DNA from: Pseudoalteromonas sp. GCY
GTDB taxonomy: Bacteria; Pseudomonadota; Gammaproteobacteria; Enterobacterales; Alteromonadaceae
Length of the DNA: 64,000 nucleotides
Assembly: GCF_016695175.1 (NCBI RefSeq)
Contig: NZ_CP068023.1
Span: 2,371,501 to 2,435,500 of the forward strand
Direction: 5' to 3'
Shown here: positions 8,926 to 17,821 of the stretch, in pieces
Layout of the letters: each line of letters starts with the position of its first letter
How positions within the stretch are numbered: the first letter of the stretch is position 1
Position numbers and translations under genes: made by a program
The notes under the pieces: model-generated
Database searches by the model: none
What the model was told of the DNA's origin: nothing
What the model saw: the letters and a program-made list of their open reading frames with translations, nothing else

Positions 8926-9771
8926 TTATTCCTCTTTGCCTCCCCAATGACGCCAAACTCCTTGACAATCTTTAGGTAAATACAAGTTACGACCAAGGTC
9001 GACCCAAGGCATTGGGAAGTGGAAATCTGACCCTTGGCTTGCTAACAATTCAAACTCTTGACTTAGTCGTCCCAAAAACTGGCGCTCAGTAGGCGCTTGC
9101 TGCGGCTGTGCAACTTCCATCGCAGCTCCCCCAACCGCTTTAAAATCAGTAATTAACTTTCTTAGCCACTTATTCGACATCTTATATCGAGCAGGATGCG
9201 CCAACACACTTACTCCACCCGCTGCGTGAATAGCAGTAACGGCCGTTTGTATATCGCACCACTGACTTGGCACATACCCAGTTTTGCCACGTGCTAAAAA
9301 TTTATTGAAAACGCTTTGCACGTTTTTAGCCACGCCCCGCTCAACCAGCACTTGAGCAAAATGCGCTCTGGTGATCTGCGCAGTTTGGGCAAGTGCAAGG
9401 GCATCTTCGTAGACATGCTCATAGCCCTTTTTGGCTAATCGCTCGCCGATTTCTTTTGCTCTGGCTTCTCGCTTTTGCTGCTGCTCGTGCAGCAACTTTG
9501 TTAATGCATCATGCTCAGGGTCAAAATTTAATCCAACGATATGGATCTCAAAGCTTTCCCATTTTGTGGAAATTTCAACGCCATTAATAAGTTCTAACGT
9601 GAGATTATTTTGGTTAATGTAGTCACGGGCAGGCTGGATCGCATCTATCGTGTCATGATCTGTAATTGCAAGAATATCAACGCCTTTTTCCGTTGCTCGC
9701 TCAAGCAATTCATCAACAGCTAAGCGGCCATCGGAAAAAGTAGTATGGCTGTGGAGGTCATATTTAATCAA
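8926..9771 (-). CDS. rnm: Rnm (YciV), PHP-domain exoribonuclease
   Basis: A 281-residue PHP phosphoesterase. Metal-binding motifs are visible: HSHTTFSDG (residues 7-15), ITDHDT (about 36-41), HPARYK (about 191) and GSDFHFP (about 247). E. coli Rnm (RNase AM, formerly YciV) is a 5'-3' exoribonuclease that trims 23S/16S/5S rRNA 5' ends and hydrolyses 3',5'-nucleotide bisphosphates. It is the first gene of the operon and is divergent from trp, as in E. coli. A TATAAT sequence on the minus strand at 9809-9814 is a candidate -10 element. Confidence 0.9.
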   Translation of the reverse strand: MIKYDLHSHTTFSDGRLAVDELLERATEKGVDILAITDHDTIDAIQPARDYINQNNLTLELINGVEISTKWESFEIHIVGLNFDPEHDALTKLLHEQQQKREARAKEIGERLAKKGYEHVYEDALALAQTAQITRAHFAQVLVERGVAKNVQSVFNKFLARGKTGYVPSQWCDIQTAVTAIHAAGGVSVLAHPARYKMSNKWLRKLITDFKAVGGAAMEVAQPQQAPTERQFLGRLSQEFELLASQGSDFHFPMPWVDLGRNLYLPKDCQGVWRHWGGKEE

Positions 9772-9814
9772 AATGTATTAACTATCTCTATGAATTATCA
9801 ACGTTTTGATTATA

Positions 9815-9832
9815 TCACAAGTTAACTGATAC
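9815..9832. promoter_or_regulatory. Candidate TrpR operator
   Basis: The site contains a perfect AGTTAACT core (9820-9827) and matches 13 of 18 positions of the E. coli TrpR consensus GTACTAGTTAACTAGTAC. It lies between rnm and the trp leader, next to the candidate rnm -10 element (9809-9814, minus) and about 30 bases upstream of the trp -35 box. It could act on rnm, on a second trp promoter, or be coincidental. Confidence 0.35.
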
Positions 9833-9861
9833 GACCTTAGGTTATTTTCTGATATTTGCCC

Positions 9862-9891
9862 TTGACACTTGTAGCAAGAATAGGGTTTACT
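9862..9891 (+). promoter_or_regulatory. Probable trp operon promoter
   Basis: A perfect -35 hexamer TTGACA (9862-9867) is followed, after 18 bases, by a TTTACT -10 candidate (9886-9891). Transcription would start near 9898, about 30 bases before the first leader peptide, which is a sensible arrangement for an attenuator. Confidence 0.6.
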
Positions 9892-9927
9892 GTAGCTAAT
9901 TTAGATTAAACAACGAAATATTCACAA

Positions 9928-9975
9928 ATGAACAAACAAATTCAAAAAAACATTTGGTGGTGGCACTCGAACTAA
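9928..9975 (+). CDS. trpL: First trp leader peptide (WWW)
   Basis: A 15-codon peptide, MNKQIQKNIWWWHSN, with three consecutive Trp codons (9955-9963), directly upstream of an attenuator hairpin. Ribosomes stalling on the Trp codons would report low tryptophanyl-tRNA. The Shine-Dalgarno is weak (only an ACGAAA-like stretch). It is too short for ordinary gene finding. A second, similar leader peptide follows 78 bases later. Confidence 0.85.
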   Translation: MNKQIQKNIWWWHSN

Positions 9976-10034
9976 GCGGGTGTGTTTCGTTATATCTACG
10001 ATTTATCAACCCGCGCAATGTCGCGGGTTTTTTT
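9964..10034 (+). terminator. First trp attenuator
   Basis: The terminator hairpin is AACCCGCG (10008-10015), loop CAATGT, CGCGGGTT (10022-10029), with seven T's at 10028-10034. The competing antiterminator is GCGGGT (9976-9981) with ACCCGC (10009-10014). A 1:2 stem is possible between CACTCG (9964-9969) and CGGGTG (9977-9982, one G-T pair). That stem begins right after the Trp codons, so a ribosome stalled there would mask segment 1 and free segment 2, as in the E. coli trp attenuator. Confidence 0.85.
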
Positions 10035-10053
10035 ATACTTTTTAGAGGCTTAT

Positions 10054-10104
10054 ATGAACAACAATATCACAGTAAACACAATTTGGTGGTGGTGGATGCC
10101 CTAG
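10054..10104 (+). CDS. Second trp leader peptide (WWWW)
   Basis: A 16-codon peptide, MNNNITVNTIWWWWMP, with four consecutive Trp codons (10084-10095). It has a good AGAGG ribosome site (10044-10048), five bases before the ATG and just behind the T-run of the first attenuator. It can therefore only be translated on transcripts that have read through terminator 1. The shared pattern MN..I..N.IWWW suggests it arose by duplication of the first leader. Confidence 0.85.
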   Translation: MNNNITVNTIWWWWMP

Positions 10105-10110
10105 CGGGAC

Positions 10111-10166
10111 GGTATTGTTGTGTCTGAACAATAACCCCCGCAGAGCTTAGCTTTCGGGGGTTTTTT
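10111..10166 (+). terminator. Second trp attenuator
   Basis: The terminator is AACCCCCG (10133-10140) with CGGGGGTT (10155-10162); the stem is extended by AGAGC/GCTTT, and T's run to 10166. The antiterminator pairs ATTGTT (10114-10119) with AACAAT (10127-10132), continued by GGT/ACC, which takes away the first bases of the terminator arm. The two folds are mutually exclusive. The terminator sequence differs from the first one, so this is not an assembly duplicate. Confidence 0.85.
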
Positions 10167-10207
10167 ATTTTCTAAACAGAATATCTAGAAATTAAGAGGA
10201 ATGAGGT

Positions 10208-11785
10208 TTGATTTTTAGTCATATAACGACCACACCAGGTGAGGTCACCAGCATAAGACAAAGGCGCGATTATATTGCCAGCCCACTGTCTTTATACGCA
10301 GGTTTAAACAAAGCAAACTCGTTACTGCTCGAATCAGCAGAAATAGAGTCTAAAGACAATGTGAAAAGTATCGTGCTTGTGGATAGTGCAATTCGATTCG
10401 AATGTAACGGCGCCCAAGTCATTGCCAAAGCCTTGTCTAACAATGGTGTTCAGTTGCTGCCGTATCTTGCACAAAAGGTCACAAACTGTGACGTGATCCT
10501 CAATGATAATACCTTGACGCTCACGTACAACGCATTTGAAAGTGACATTGATGAGCATACAAAACTAAAAGCGGATAACGCCTTTAGTGCGCTCAGAACT
10601 TGTATCAATGAAATCAAACGTAACTCAGACACGCCATTTTCCGTCTTTTTAGGTGGTGTATTCGCCTATGATATGGTGGCAAACTTCGAGCAACTTCCTG
10701 AAGTACCAGATGGGGACAACGACTGTCCCGACTATGTTTTCTATCTCGCCGAAACCTTAGTTGTGATCGATCATCAAGCACAAACCACTGAGCTCATTGG
10801 CAATGTTTTCAATGGCCCTGAGGTTCACGCCAATTGTTTTGAAGTAGGCAAACAGTTGGAAGAGCTAAACAGTCAGTGTGACCAAATCACTGAATTTCAG
10901 TTTGAGCCGCAATGTGGCGGCGCAGAACTCAAAGTCAATGTGAGTGACGACGAATATTGTCAACACGTTGAAAAGTTGAAAACCAACATTATCAACGGTG
11001 ACATCTTTCAAGTCGTTCCCTCTCGTACTTTTTCACTCCCTTGCCATAACTCACTCGCCGCCTATAAACAGCTCAAACTACAAAACCCTAGTCCTTACAT
11101 GTTTTATATGAAGGATGAACGCTTTGTGCTATTTGGCGCATCTCCAGAGTCGGCACTCAAATACTGTGAGCAGAGTAACCAAGTTGAAGTCTATCCCATC
11201 GCAGGAACGAGACCACGAGGTAAGTTTGCTGATGGTAGTATCAATCCGGATTTAGATAGCCGCATTGAACTTGAACTGCGCAACGATCAAAAAGAGCGTG
11301 CAGAGCACCTTATGCTGGTTGACCTTGCCCGTAACGATGTCGCGCGGATCAGTATTGCAGGTACTCGACACGCAAAAGAATTATTGAAAGTGGACCGCTA
11401 TTCACAAGTCATGCATTTAGTATCACGCGTCGTTGGCCAATTAAAGCCGGATTTAGATGCGCTTCACGCCTATCAGGCTTGTATGAATATGGGCACTCTC
11501 GTCGGCGCGCCAAAAGTTAAAGCCGCAGAACTTGTTCGCCATACAGAAAAGCAGCGTCGTGGTAGTTACGGCGGCGCGGTAGGTTATTTGATGGGCAATG
11601 GCGCGATGGACAGCTGCATCGTAATTCGCTCCGCGTTTGTAAAAAATAACGTTGCTTACGTGCAAGCGGGCGCGGGTGTTGTGTTTGACTCAAATCCACA
11701 AAGCGAAGCAAATGAAACTAAAGCTAAGGCCATGGCAGTGATTAAAGCAGTGCAGTCCACGTATGAAGGAGCAAACCATGACTAA
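10208..11785 (+). CDS. trpE: TrpE, anthranilate synthase component I
   Basis: A 525-residue TrpE that converts chorismate and an amino group to anthranilate. The LLES feedback-inhibition motif is present near the N-terminus (SLLLESAE), and the C-terminal catalytic domain shows FQVVPSRTF, PIAGTRPRG, ELRNDQKERAEHLMLVDLARND and GAGVVFDS. The start appears to be TTG at 10208, eight bases behind AGAGG. An ATG at 10201 is out of frame and opens only a five-residue frame (MRFDF). It overlaps trpG by 8 bases. Expression is set by the two attenuators upstream. Confidence 0.95.
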   Translation: MIFSHITTTPGEVTSIRQRRDYIASPLSLYAGLNKANSLLLESAEIESKDNVKSIVLVDSAIRFECNGAQVIAKALSNNGVQLLPYLAQKVTNCDVILNDNTLTLTYNAFESDIDEHTKLKADNAFSALRTCINEIKRNSDTPFSVFLGGVFAYDMVANFEQLPEVPDGDNDCPDYVFYLAETLVVIDHQAQTTELIGNVFNGPEVHANCFEVGKQLEELNSQCDQITEFQFEPQCGGAELKVNVSDDEYCQHVEKLKTNIINGDIFQVVPSRTFSLPCHNSLAAYKQLKLQNPSPYMFYMKDERFVLFGASPESALKYCEQSNQVEVYPIAGTRPRGKFADGSINPDLDSRIELELRNDQKERAEHLMLVDLARNDVARISIAGTRHAKELLKVDRYSQVMHLVSRVVGQLKPDLDALHAYQACMNMGTLVGAPKVKAAELVRHTEKQRRGSYGGAVGYLMGNGAMDSCIVIRSAFVKNNVAYVQAGAGVVFDSNPQSEANETKAKAMAVIKAVQSTYEGANHD

Positions 11786-12359
11786 GGTATACTTTTTAGA
11801 TAATTTTGATTCTTTCAGTTATAACCTTGTGGATGAGCTTAGTTTGTTAGGACTCGACTTGGTCGTTTATCGTAACAATATCTCTGCCGAAACCATTTTC
11901 AATAAAATGTGTGCAGAGGTTGATCCTGTGATCTTAGTTTTATCACCTGGACCTGGCGCGCCATCGGAAGCAGGCTGTTTGCTCGAGTTAATTGAGCTAT
12001 GTAAAGGTAAATTCCCCATGCTTGGGATTTGCCTCGGTCAACAAGCCATAACCCAAAGTTATGGTGGTGAAGTTGGCAAAGCGGGTGAGACGGTACATGG
12101 CAAATCTTCTATTATTGAAGCGGATGAGCATCCGGTATTTGCCGGACTTGGGACACAATTCCCCGTGGCGCGTTATCACTCTCTGATGGCAACAAGCGTA
12201 CCACCAGCACTACAAGTGATCGCGAGATACCAGGCCATTCCGATGGCTATCTATCACAGTGAACACAAAGTGATTGGCTATCAATTTCACCCAGAATCAA
12301 TATTGACCCCCAATGGCGCTCAGCTATTACAACAAAGTATCGCGTACCTTAGCGCTTAG
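11778..12359 (+). CDS. trpG: TrpG, anthranilate synthase glutaminase
   Basis: A 193-residue class-I glutamine amidotransferase, which provides ammonia to TrpE. The catalytic Cys is in MLGICLGQQAI, the oxyanion region is LSPGPGAPSEAG, and the His-Glu pair is in GYQFHPESILT. The start is the ATG at 11778 behind GAAGGAG, giving the usual N-terminus VYFLDNFDSFSYNL. It is a stand-alone gene, not fused to trpD as in E. coli. Confidence 0.94.
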   Translation: MTKVYFLDNFDSFSYNLVDELSLLGLDLVVYRNNISAETIFNKMCAEVDPVILVLSPGPGAPSEAGCLLELIELCKGKFPMLGICLGQQAITQSYGGEVGKAGETVHGKSSIIEADEHPVFAGLGTQFPVARYHSLMATSVPPALQVIARYQAIPMAIYHSEHKVIGYQFHPESILTPNGAQLLQQSIAYLSA

Positions 12360-12368
12360 GAGAGCACG

Positions 12369-13373
12369 ATGGAAAAGTTACAACCTCTATTACAGCAACA
12401 AGATTTATCGTTCGACGCCGCCAAATCCTTGTTTAGCGATATTATGGCTGGACAACTGAGCGACATCGAACTTACCGCAGCGCTGCTTGCGCTAAAGTTT
12501 AAAGGTGAAACAGCGGCGGAAATAGCCGGAGCAGCTCAGGCTATGCGTGACCATGCCACCGCATTTGACAAGCAAGACCTACTCGCAGCAGACAGCTGTG
12601 GTACGGGTGGCGATGGCACAAATACCATCAACGTGAGTACCACCGCCGCCATTGTCGCCGCAGCATGTGGTATTAATATGGTCAAACACGGTAACCGCAG
12701 CGTGAGCAGTAAATCAGGTTCCGCGGATTTACTAAAAGCACTTGGGATCAACATTGATATGACTCCCGCACTTGCAGAAAAGTGCTTAGCAGAGACGGGC
12801 TTTACCTTTTTGTTTGCACCGCATTACCACGCTGGTGTAAAACATGCCATGCCAGTTCGCACGCAACTAAAAACGCGCACGATATTTAATATTCTGGGGC
12901 CATTGGCAAATCCAGCCAAGCCAGAGGTGCAATTACTCGGCGTTTACGACCCTGCCCTTGTTTTACCCATGGCTGAAACGTTAAACCGCTTAGGCACGAA
13001 ACGAGCGATGGTAGTTCACGGTAGTGGCACAGATGAAATTGCCCTACACGGCGAAACGCTAGTCGCAGAAGTAAAGCATGGTGAAGTGACGCAATACACC
13101 GTTACCCCAAGCGATTTTGGACTAGAAAACTATTCACTTGAATCTATTGCTGGTGATACGCCAGAATATAACGCGAAAGCGAGCCTTGCGATTTTAAATG
13201 GTGAAGGCGAAGCAGCACACAATGCAGCGATCATTGCAAACGTTGCAGCCTTGTTGGTATTAACCGATAAGGCGTCAGATTTTAAAACCGCAAGCCAGCA
13301 CGTACGCGAAGTGCTTGCAAGCAAGAAAGCCATGACAACCTTGGCTAACATTGTAGAGGTGAGTAATGGCTAA
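12369..13373 (+). CDS. trpD: TrpD, anthranilate phosphoribosyltransferase
   Basis: A 334-residue enzyme joining anthranilate with PRPP. The glycine-rich PRPP loop DSCGTGGDGTNTINVSTTAA and the KHGNRSVSSKSGSADLLKALG segment are intact, as is GPLANPAKPEVQLLGVYDP. It follows trpG by 9 bases with AGGAG before the ATG, and overlaps trpCF by 8 bases. Confidence 0.95.
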   Translation: MEKLQPLLQQQDLSFDAAKSLFSDIMAGQLSDIELTAALLALKFKGETAAEIAGAAQAMRDHATAFDKQDLLAADSCGTGGDGTNTINVSTTAAIVAAACGINMVKHGNRSVSSKSGSADLLKALGINIDMTPALAEKCLAETGFTFLFAPHYHAGVKHAMPVRTQLKTRTIFNILGPLANPAKPEVQLLGVYDPALVLPMAETLNRLGTKRAMVVHGSGTDEIALHGETLVAEVKHGEVTQYTVTPSDFGLENYSLESIAGDTPEYNAKASLAILNGEGEAAHNAAIIANVAALLVLTDKASDFKTASQHVREVLASKKAMTTLANIVEVSNG

Positions 13374-14730
13374 CGTATTAGAAAAAATTGTTGCCGATAA
13401 AGTCGAAGAATTAAAAGCGCGTAAGGCGCAGCGTCCGTTAAGTGACTTTATCGATGAAGTAACCCCCACCACGCTTAACTTCACCGCTGCGTTGGCGCAA
13501 GCTGGGACACAATTTATTTTAGAGTGCAAAAAGGCGTCGCCTTCAAAAGGCCTTATTCGCTCACATTTTGATTTGACTGAAATTACCAGTGTTTATCGTA
13601 AGTACGCGACGTGTATTAGCGTGCTAACCGACGAAAAATACTTTCAAGGCAGTTATGAATACCTTGCCACGGTAAGAAAGCTGGTTGATCAGCCTCTGAT
13701 CTGTAAAGACTTCTTTATTGATGAATACCAAGTTTATCTCGCCCGCTTACACGGTGGCGATGCCATTCTTTTGATGTTGTCTGTATTAAATGACGAAGAA
13801 TATTTGGCACTAGCGAGCGTGGCCAAATCACTTAATATGTCGATTTTAACGGAAGTAAGCAACGAAGAAGAAGTGACAAGAGCGCTAGCGTTAGATGCTG
13901 AACTTATCGGTATTAACAACCGTGATCTGAGAGACTTATCAACGGATTTAGCAACTACAGAGAAACTAAGAAAGTTAATCCCCGAAGACAAAGTGGTGAT
14001 TTCGGAGTCTGGCATATACACACACCGCGATGTGAAGCGCTTATCACCGATTTGTGACGGCTTTTTGGTCGGCAGTTCATTGATGGCTGAGCAGGACTTA
14101 GAACTTGCTTGCAGACGCTTGATTTTGGGCGAAAACAAAGTGTGTGGTCTTACTCGAAGCCAAGATGCGCAAGCAGCTTATGAAGCTGGAGCGGTATACG
14201 GCGGTCTTATCTTTTATCCAAAATCGCCTCGTTATGTCGACATTGATTGTGCAAAGGCCGTCGCCGATAGCGCACCTCTAAAGTACGTTGGTGTGTTCGT
14301 TAACGCACCACTTGAGCAAGTTGCAGAGTATGCGCAAATATTAAAACTGAGTGCAGTGCAATTACATGGCAATGAAGATGAACTGTACATCGATACCCTG
14401 CGAAAACAACTTCCAGTTACCTGTCAAATTTGGAAAGCACAGGGGGTGGACACAACACTGCCAAGCCCCTTCGCTGGCGTAGACAAACAGTTGTATGATA
14501 CCAAAACCGATACTGCATTTGGTGGCACGGGGCAAGTGTTTGATTGGCAGCTATTAAATCGTAGTTCGAGCAATTATATGTTGGCTGGCGGCCTAACCCC
14601 CGACAACATTCACGGTGCCGTCAATATAGGTGCCGATGGACTTGACCTAAATTCAGGTGTTGAGCAATCGCCTGGTAAAAAATGCGCTCAAAAAATCGCT
14701 AACGCGTTTACACAAATTCGAAAATATTGA
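13366..14730 (+). CDS. trpCF: TrpCF, bifunctional IGPS / PRAI
   Basis: A 454-residue fusion of indole-3-glycerol-phosphate synthase (TrpC, about residues 1-255; [31 protein letters not shown]) and phosphoribosylanthranilate isomerase (TrpF, about 256-454; [34 protein letters not shown]). The fused form is the same as in E. coli. It catalyses the Amadori rearrangement and ring closure to indole-3-glycerol phosphate. Only 7 bases separate its stop from trpB. Confidence 0.95.
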   Translation: MANVLEKIVADKVEELKARKAQRPLSDFIDEVTPTTLNFTAALAQAGTQFILECKKASPSKGLIRSHFDLTEITSVYRKYATCISVLTDEKYFQGSYEYLATVRKLVDQPLICKDFFIDEYQVYLARLHGGDAILLMLSVLNDEEYLALASVAKSLNMSILTEVSNEEEVTRALALDAELIGINNRDLRDLSTDLATTEKLRKLIPEDKVVISESGIYTHRDVKRLSPICDGFLVGSSLMAEQDLELACRRLILGENKVCGLTRSQDAQAAYEAGAVYGGLIFYPKSPRYVDIDCAKAVADSAPLKYVGVFVNAPLEQVAEYAQILKLSAVQLHGNEDELYIDTLRKQLPVTCQIWKAQGVDTTLPSPFAGVDKQLYDTKTDTAFGGTGQVFDWQLLNRSSSNYMLAGGLTPDNIHGAVNIGADGLDLNSGVEQSPGKKCAQKIANAFTQIRKY

Positions 14731-14737
14731 GGTGGAC

Positions 14738-15922
14738 ATGAGTAATTCAGCTTATTTTGGTGACTTCGGAGGCATGTTTGTGCCCGAGTTACTCGTACCT
14801 GCGTTAAAGCAGTTAGAACAGGAATTTTATAAATCACAAAAAGACCCAGAATTTCAGCAGGAGTTTTATCAACTTTTGAATGAATTTGCGGGTCGACCAA
14901 CACCACTGACCAAGACACGCAACTTAGTTAAAAACCCTAAGGTTAAACTGTACTTGAAGCGTGAAGATTTACTTCATGGTGGTGCACACAAGACCAACCA
15001 AGTGTTAGGTCAGGCGCTCTTAACCAAACGTATGGGAAAAAAAGAAGTCATCGCTGAAACCGGCGCTGGACAACATGGTGTTGCAACCGCCCTAGCCTGC
15101 TCCTTACTCGGCTTAAAGTGCCGGGTATACATGGGGGCTAAAGATGTTGAGCGTCAGCAACCAAACGTATTTAGAATGCGTTTGATGGGTGCGGAAGTTA
15201 TCCCAGTTACTGCCGGCTCAGGCACATTAAAAGACGCGGTAAATGAAGCATTACGTGACTGGTCTGCAAACTACAAAACGGCGCACTATTTACTCGGAAC
15301 GGCTGCCGGTCCTCACCCATTCCCGACGATTGTCCGCGAATTCCAAAAAATGATTGGTGAAGAAGCTAAACAGCAAATACTAAAAGCCGAAGGTCGTTTG
15401 CCAGATGCGGTTATCGCATGTGTGGGCGGCGGCTCAAATGCTATTGGTATGTTCGCAGACTTTATTGATGAAAAAGACGTTAAATTAATTGGCGTGGAGC
15501 CGGCTGGTAAGGGCTTAGATACCGATGAACACGGCGCTGCATTATGTAAGGGTACTAAAGGTATTTTGCACGGTGCCTATACCTATATCATGCAGAACAA
15601 AGATGGCCAAATCGAAGAGTCTTACTCTGTATCTGCGGGTCTTGACTACCCAGCTGTTGGTCCACAACACGCCTACCTTCATGAAACGGGCCGCGCGCAA
15701 TATGTTGGCATTACCGACACTGAAGCATTAAATGCCTTTCAAGCGCTTGCTAAACACGAAGGTATTATTCCAGCCCTAGAGTCAAGCCATGCTCTGGCAT
15801 ACGCACTAAAATATGCAGAAGCGCAAACCGAAGAAACGGTGATTGTTGTTAACTTAAGTGGTCGCGGAGACAAAGACTTAGCTCACGTCCACCAGGTACT
15901 ATCTGAGCGAGGTGAACTATGA
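14738..15922 (+). CDS. trpB: TrpB, tryptophan synthase beta chain
   Basis: A 394-residue PLP enzyme that condenses indole with serine. The PLP lysine sits in [13 protein letters not shown], the phosphate-binding loop is [11 protein letters not shown], and the [20 protein letters not shown] segment is standard. The start is the ATG at 14738 behind GAGGTG; the frame extends 27 codons further upstream only because it overlaps the end of trpCF. It overlaps trpA by 4 bases, in keeping with stoichiometric production of the alpha2beta2 complex. Confidence 0.96.
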   Translation: MSNSAYFGDFGGMFVPELLVPALKQLEQEFYKSQKDPEFQQEFYQLLNEFAGRPTPLTKTRNLVKNPKVKLYLKREDLLHGGAHKTNQVLGQALLTKRMGKKEVIAETGAGQHGVATALACSLLGLKCRVYMGAKDVERQQPNVFRMRLMGAEVIPVTAGSGTLKDAVNEALRDWSANYKTAHYLLGTAAGPHPFPTIVREFQKMIGEEAKQQILKAEGRLPDAVIACVGGGSNAIGMFADFIDEKDVKLIGVEPAGKGLDTDEHGAALCKGTKGILHGAYTYIMQNKDGQIEESYSVSAGLDYPAVGPQHAYLHETGRAQYVGITDTEALNAFQALAKHEGIIPALESSHALAYALKYAEAQTEETVIVVNLSGRGDKDLAHVHQVLSERGEL

Positions 15923-16725
15923 GACGTTATGACGCGATGTTCGCGCACTTAAATGAAAAAAACCAAGGTGCATTTGTTCCTTTCGTGACGATTGGCGATC
16001 CCAATAAGGCTCTCAGTATTGAGATCATCAAAAGTCTGATTGACGGTGGTGCTGATGCATTGGAGCTCGGTATTCCGTTTTCCGATCCCATCGCCGATGG
16101 TCCTGTTATCCAAGCTGCTAACATCCGTGCATTAGAGCAAGATGTTAATACGCAAGACTGTCTTGAGATCATCGCTGAAATTCGTCGTTACAATAGCGAT
16201 ATTCCAATTGGTTTGTTGCTTTACTCAAACTTGATTTTTGCTCGGGGTATTGAGCAGTTTTATCAAGACGCCAAGACTGCGGGTGTGGATTCTATCTTAG
16301 TTGCTGATGTGCCACTGCACGAAGCTAAACCGTTTAGGCTCACTGCAATGGCAAATGACATCGCGCCTATTTTCATTGCCACACCGAATGCCTGTGATGA
16401 TACGTTACGAGAATGCGCCACCCGAGGTCGTGGCTATACTTATTTACTTTCGCGCGCAGGTGTTACTGGCACAGAAACGACGGCACAAATGCCAGCAACA
16501 GAGATGATAACCAAACTTATCGAGTATCATGCTGCGCCGCCCCTGCTAGGGTTTGGTATTTCTGAACCGGAGCATGTAAAACATGCGATTAGCTCAGGTG
16601 CGGCAGGTGCAATTAGTGGCTCGGCGGTGGTAAAAATCATCGAAAAACATTTGGATGACCCTAGCACCATGTGCTTTGAGCTAAAAACCTTTGTTGAGCG
16701 AATGAAAGCTGCAACGCAGAAGTAA
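15919..16725 (+). CDS. trpA: TrpA, tryptophan synthase alpha chain
   Basis: A 268-residue TIM-barrel enzyme that cleaves indole-3-glycerol phosphate to indole. The catalytic Glu and Asp lie in [19 protein letters not shown], and the loop [17 protein letters not shown] and [10 protein letters not shown] phosphate region are conserved. It is the last gene of the trp operon. Confidence 0.95.
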   Translation: MRRYDAMFAHLNEKNQGAFVPFVTIGDPNKALSIEIIKSLIDGGADALELGIPFSDPIADGPVIQAANIRALEQDVNTQDCLEIIAEIRRYNSDIPIGLLLYSNLIFARGIEQFYQDAKTAGVDSILVADVPLHEAKPFRLTAMANDIAPIFIATPNACDDTLRECATRGRGYTYLLSRAGVTGTETTAQMPATEMITKLIEYHAAPPLLGFGISEPEHVKHAISSGAAGAISGSAVVKIIEKHLDDPSTMCFELKTFVERMKAATQK

Positions 16726-16735
16726 TATTACTGTC

Positions 16736-16760
16736 AAGCCAGTGTTAGACACTGGCTTTT
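16736..16760. terminator. trp operon terminator
   Basis: AAGCCAGTGT (16736-16745), loop TAG, ACACTGGCTT (16749-16758) and TT. It stands between convergent trpA and the HU gene and probably serves both. Confidence 0.85.
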
Positions 16761-16766
16761 CTAATA

Positions 16767-17039
16767 TTAACGCAAGTTATCTTTCAAGGCTTTAGCTGGC
16801 TTAAACAATACCTTGTTTTGTCCCTCAATGGTGATAGTCTCACCTGTTTGAGGATTACGTCCTTGCTTTGGGGGATGATAACTTAACGCGAATGTTCCAA
16901 GTCCATTGATTTGCATCTGATCACCTTCTGACAAGCGCTTTTTAGTGACCTGTAAAATGACATTTAACACCGCCTGTGAATCTTTCTTTGTTAATCCACT
17001 AATTTCCGCCATTTTTGTAACTAAATCGCTCTTATTCAT
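16767..17039 (-). CDS. HU-family DNA-binding protein
   Basis: A 90-residue histone-like protein. The DNA-binding arm GRNPQTGETITI and the start MNKSDLV(T)KMAE are typical of HU, and LFKPAKALKDNL closes the fold. Members bend DNA and shape the nucleoid. The body (KRLSEGDQMQINGLGTFAL) suits HU rather than IHF, but it diverges from the standard HupA/HupB and may be an extra paralogue. The gene stands alone. Confidence 0.88.
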   Translation of the reverse strand: MNKSDLVTKMAEISGLTKKDSQAVLNVILQVTKKRLSEGDQMQINGLGTFALSYHPPKQGRNPQTGETITIEGQNKVLFKPAKALKDNLR

Positions 17040-17161
17040 GCAAATACCTCTGAACCATTGAATGAGCGCAGCAGGCTATGGGTTTCATCAAAGAAAGTCA
17101 ATGTTGATGTTCTCGCCGTATCTTGGTAAAACCCTTACAACCAACTTTGTTAGGATAAAAA

Positions 17162-17731
17162 ATGTCATTTTTAATTGAGTACTTACCGCTCATCTTATTT
17201 TTTGCGGTTTATAAGTTTGTCGATATTTTTTGGGCAACGGGAGTGCTAATCATCGCCTCTCTAATTCAGGTCGCACACCAATACATCACTAAGCGCGAAG
17301 TCGCAAAGCGTCATTGGGTATTCCTAGCGATTGCATTGATCCTTGGTGGGATGACGATTTTCTTCCATGATGAGCAGTTTATTAAATGGAAAGCCACTAT
17401 TATTTATGCCATTTTAGGTGCGGCACTACTCATATCCAGATACCTGTTTAATAAAAACTTGGTAAAAGGCGCACTCGAAGGCGTGTTAAAGTCAGTTGCT
17501 GAGAAAGAAAAAAGCGAGATTGATATTGATTTACCTGCCAAAGACTGCGACCAATTAAATCTATTTTGGGCAGTATTACTTTTCTTCATCGCAGGCCTAA
17601 ACCTTTACGTTGCGTACCATTTCTCTCTTGATTTTTGGGTGAACTTTAAAGTCTTTGGTTTAATTGGGATCACCTTCGTAGCACTCCTCTTTACCATGTT
17701 TAAAATTCAAAAATATTTACCTGAAGAGTAA
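17162..17731 (+). CDS. yciB: YciB (IspZ) inner-membrane protein
   Basis: A 189-residue integral membrane protein with about five hydrophobic segments. The family signature FFAVYKFVDIFWATGVLI and HWVFLAIALILGGMTIFFHDEQFIKWKATI, the latter with a conserved FIKWKPT-like motif, are visible. YciB (also called intracellular septation protein A, IspZ) takes part in envelope integrity and cell elongation in enterobacteria. Proximity to trp and yciI matches E. coli. AAAAAATG precedes the start after TAGGA. Confidence 0.9.
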   Translation: MSFLIEYLPLILFFAVYKFVDIFWATGVLIIASLIQVAHQYITKREVAKRHWVFLAIALILGGMTIFFHDEQFIKWKATIIYAILGAALLISRYLFNKNLVKGALEGVLKSVAEKEKSEIDIDLPAKDCDQLNLFWAVLLFFIAGLNLYVAYHFSLDFWVNFKVFGLIGITFVALLFTMFKIQKYLPEE

Positions 17732-17754
17732 CCATTCAAGGTTCATCTGCAGCT

Positions 17755-17799
17755 GCTATAGTTAACGAGTGAGAGCTAACTATAGCGGCTTGTAGCCGC
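17755..17799. repeat. Two adjoining hairpins after yciB
   Basis: GCTATAGTTA (17755-17764) pairs perfectly with TAACTATAGC (17777-17786). GCGGCT (17785-17790) pairs with AGCCGC (17794-17799), sharing two bases with the first stem. No long T-run follows. The second stem lies just upstream of the next gene start (17822), so it may be a terminator or a 5' leader element. Confidence 0.5.
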
Positions 17800-17821
17800 C
17801 AAATATTTTGGGGAACCAATC

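Noticed and set aside
10054..10166. The second trp leader as an assembly duplicate of the first
   Set aside because: Peptide, stem and loop sequences all differ between the copies, so it cannot be a sequencing repeat.
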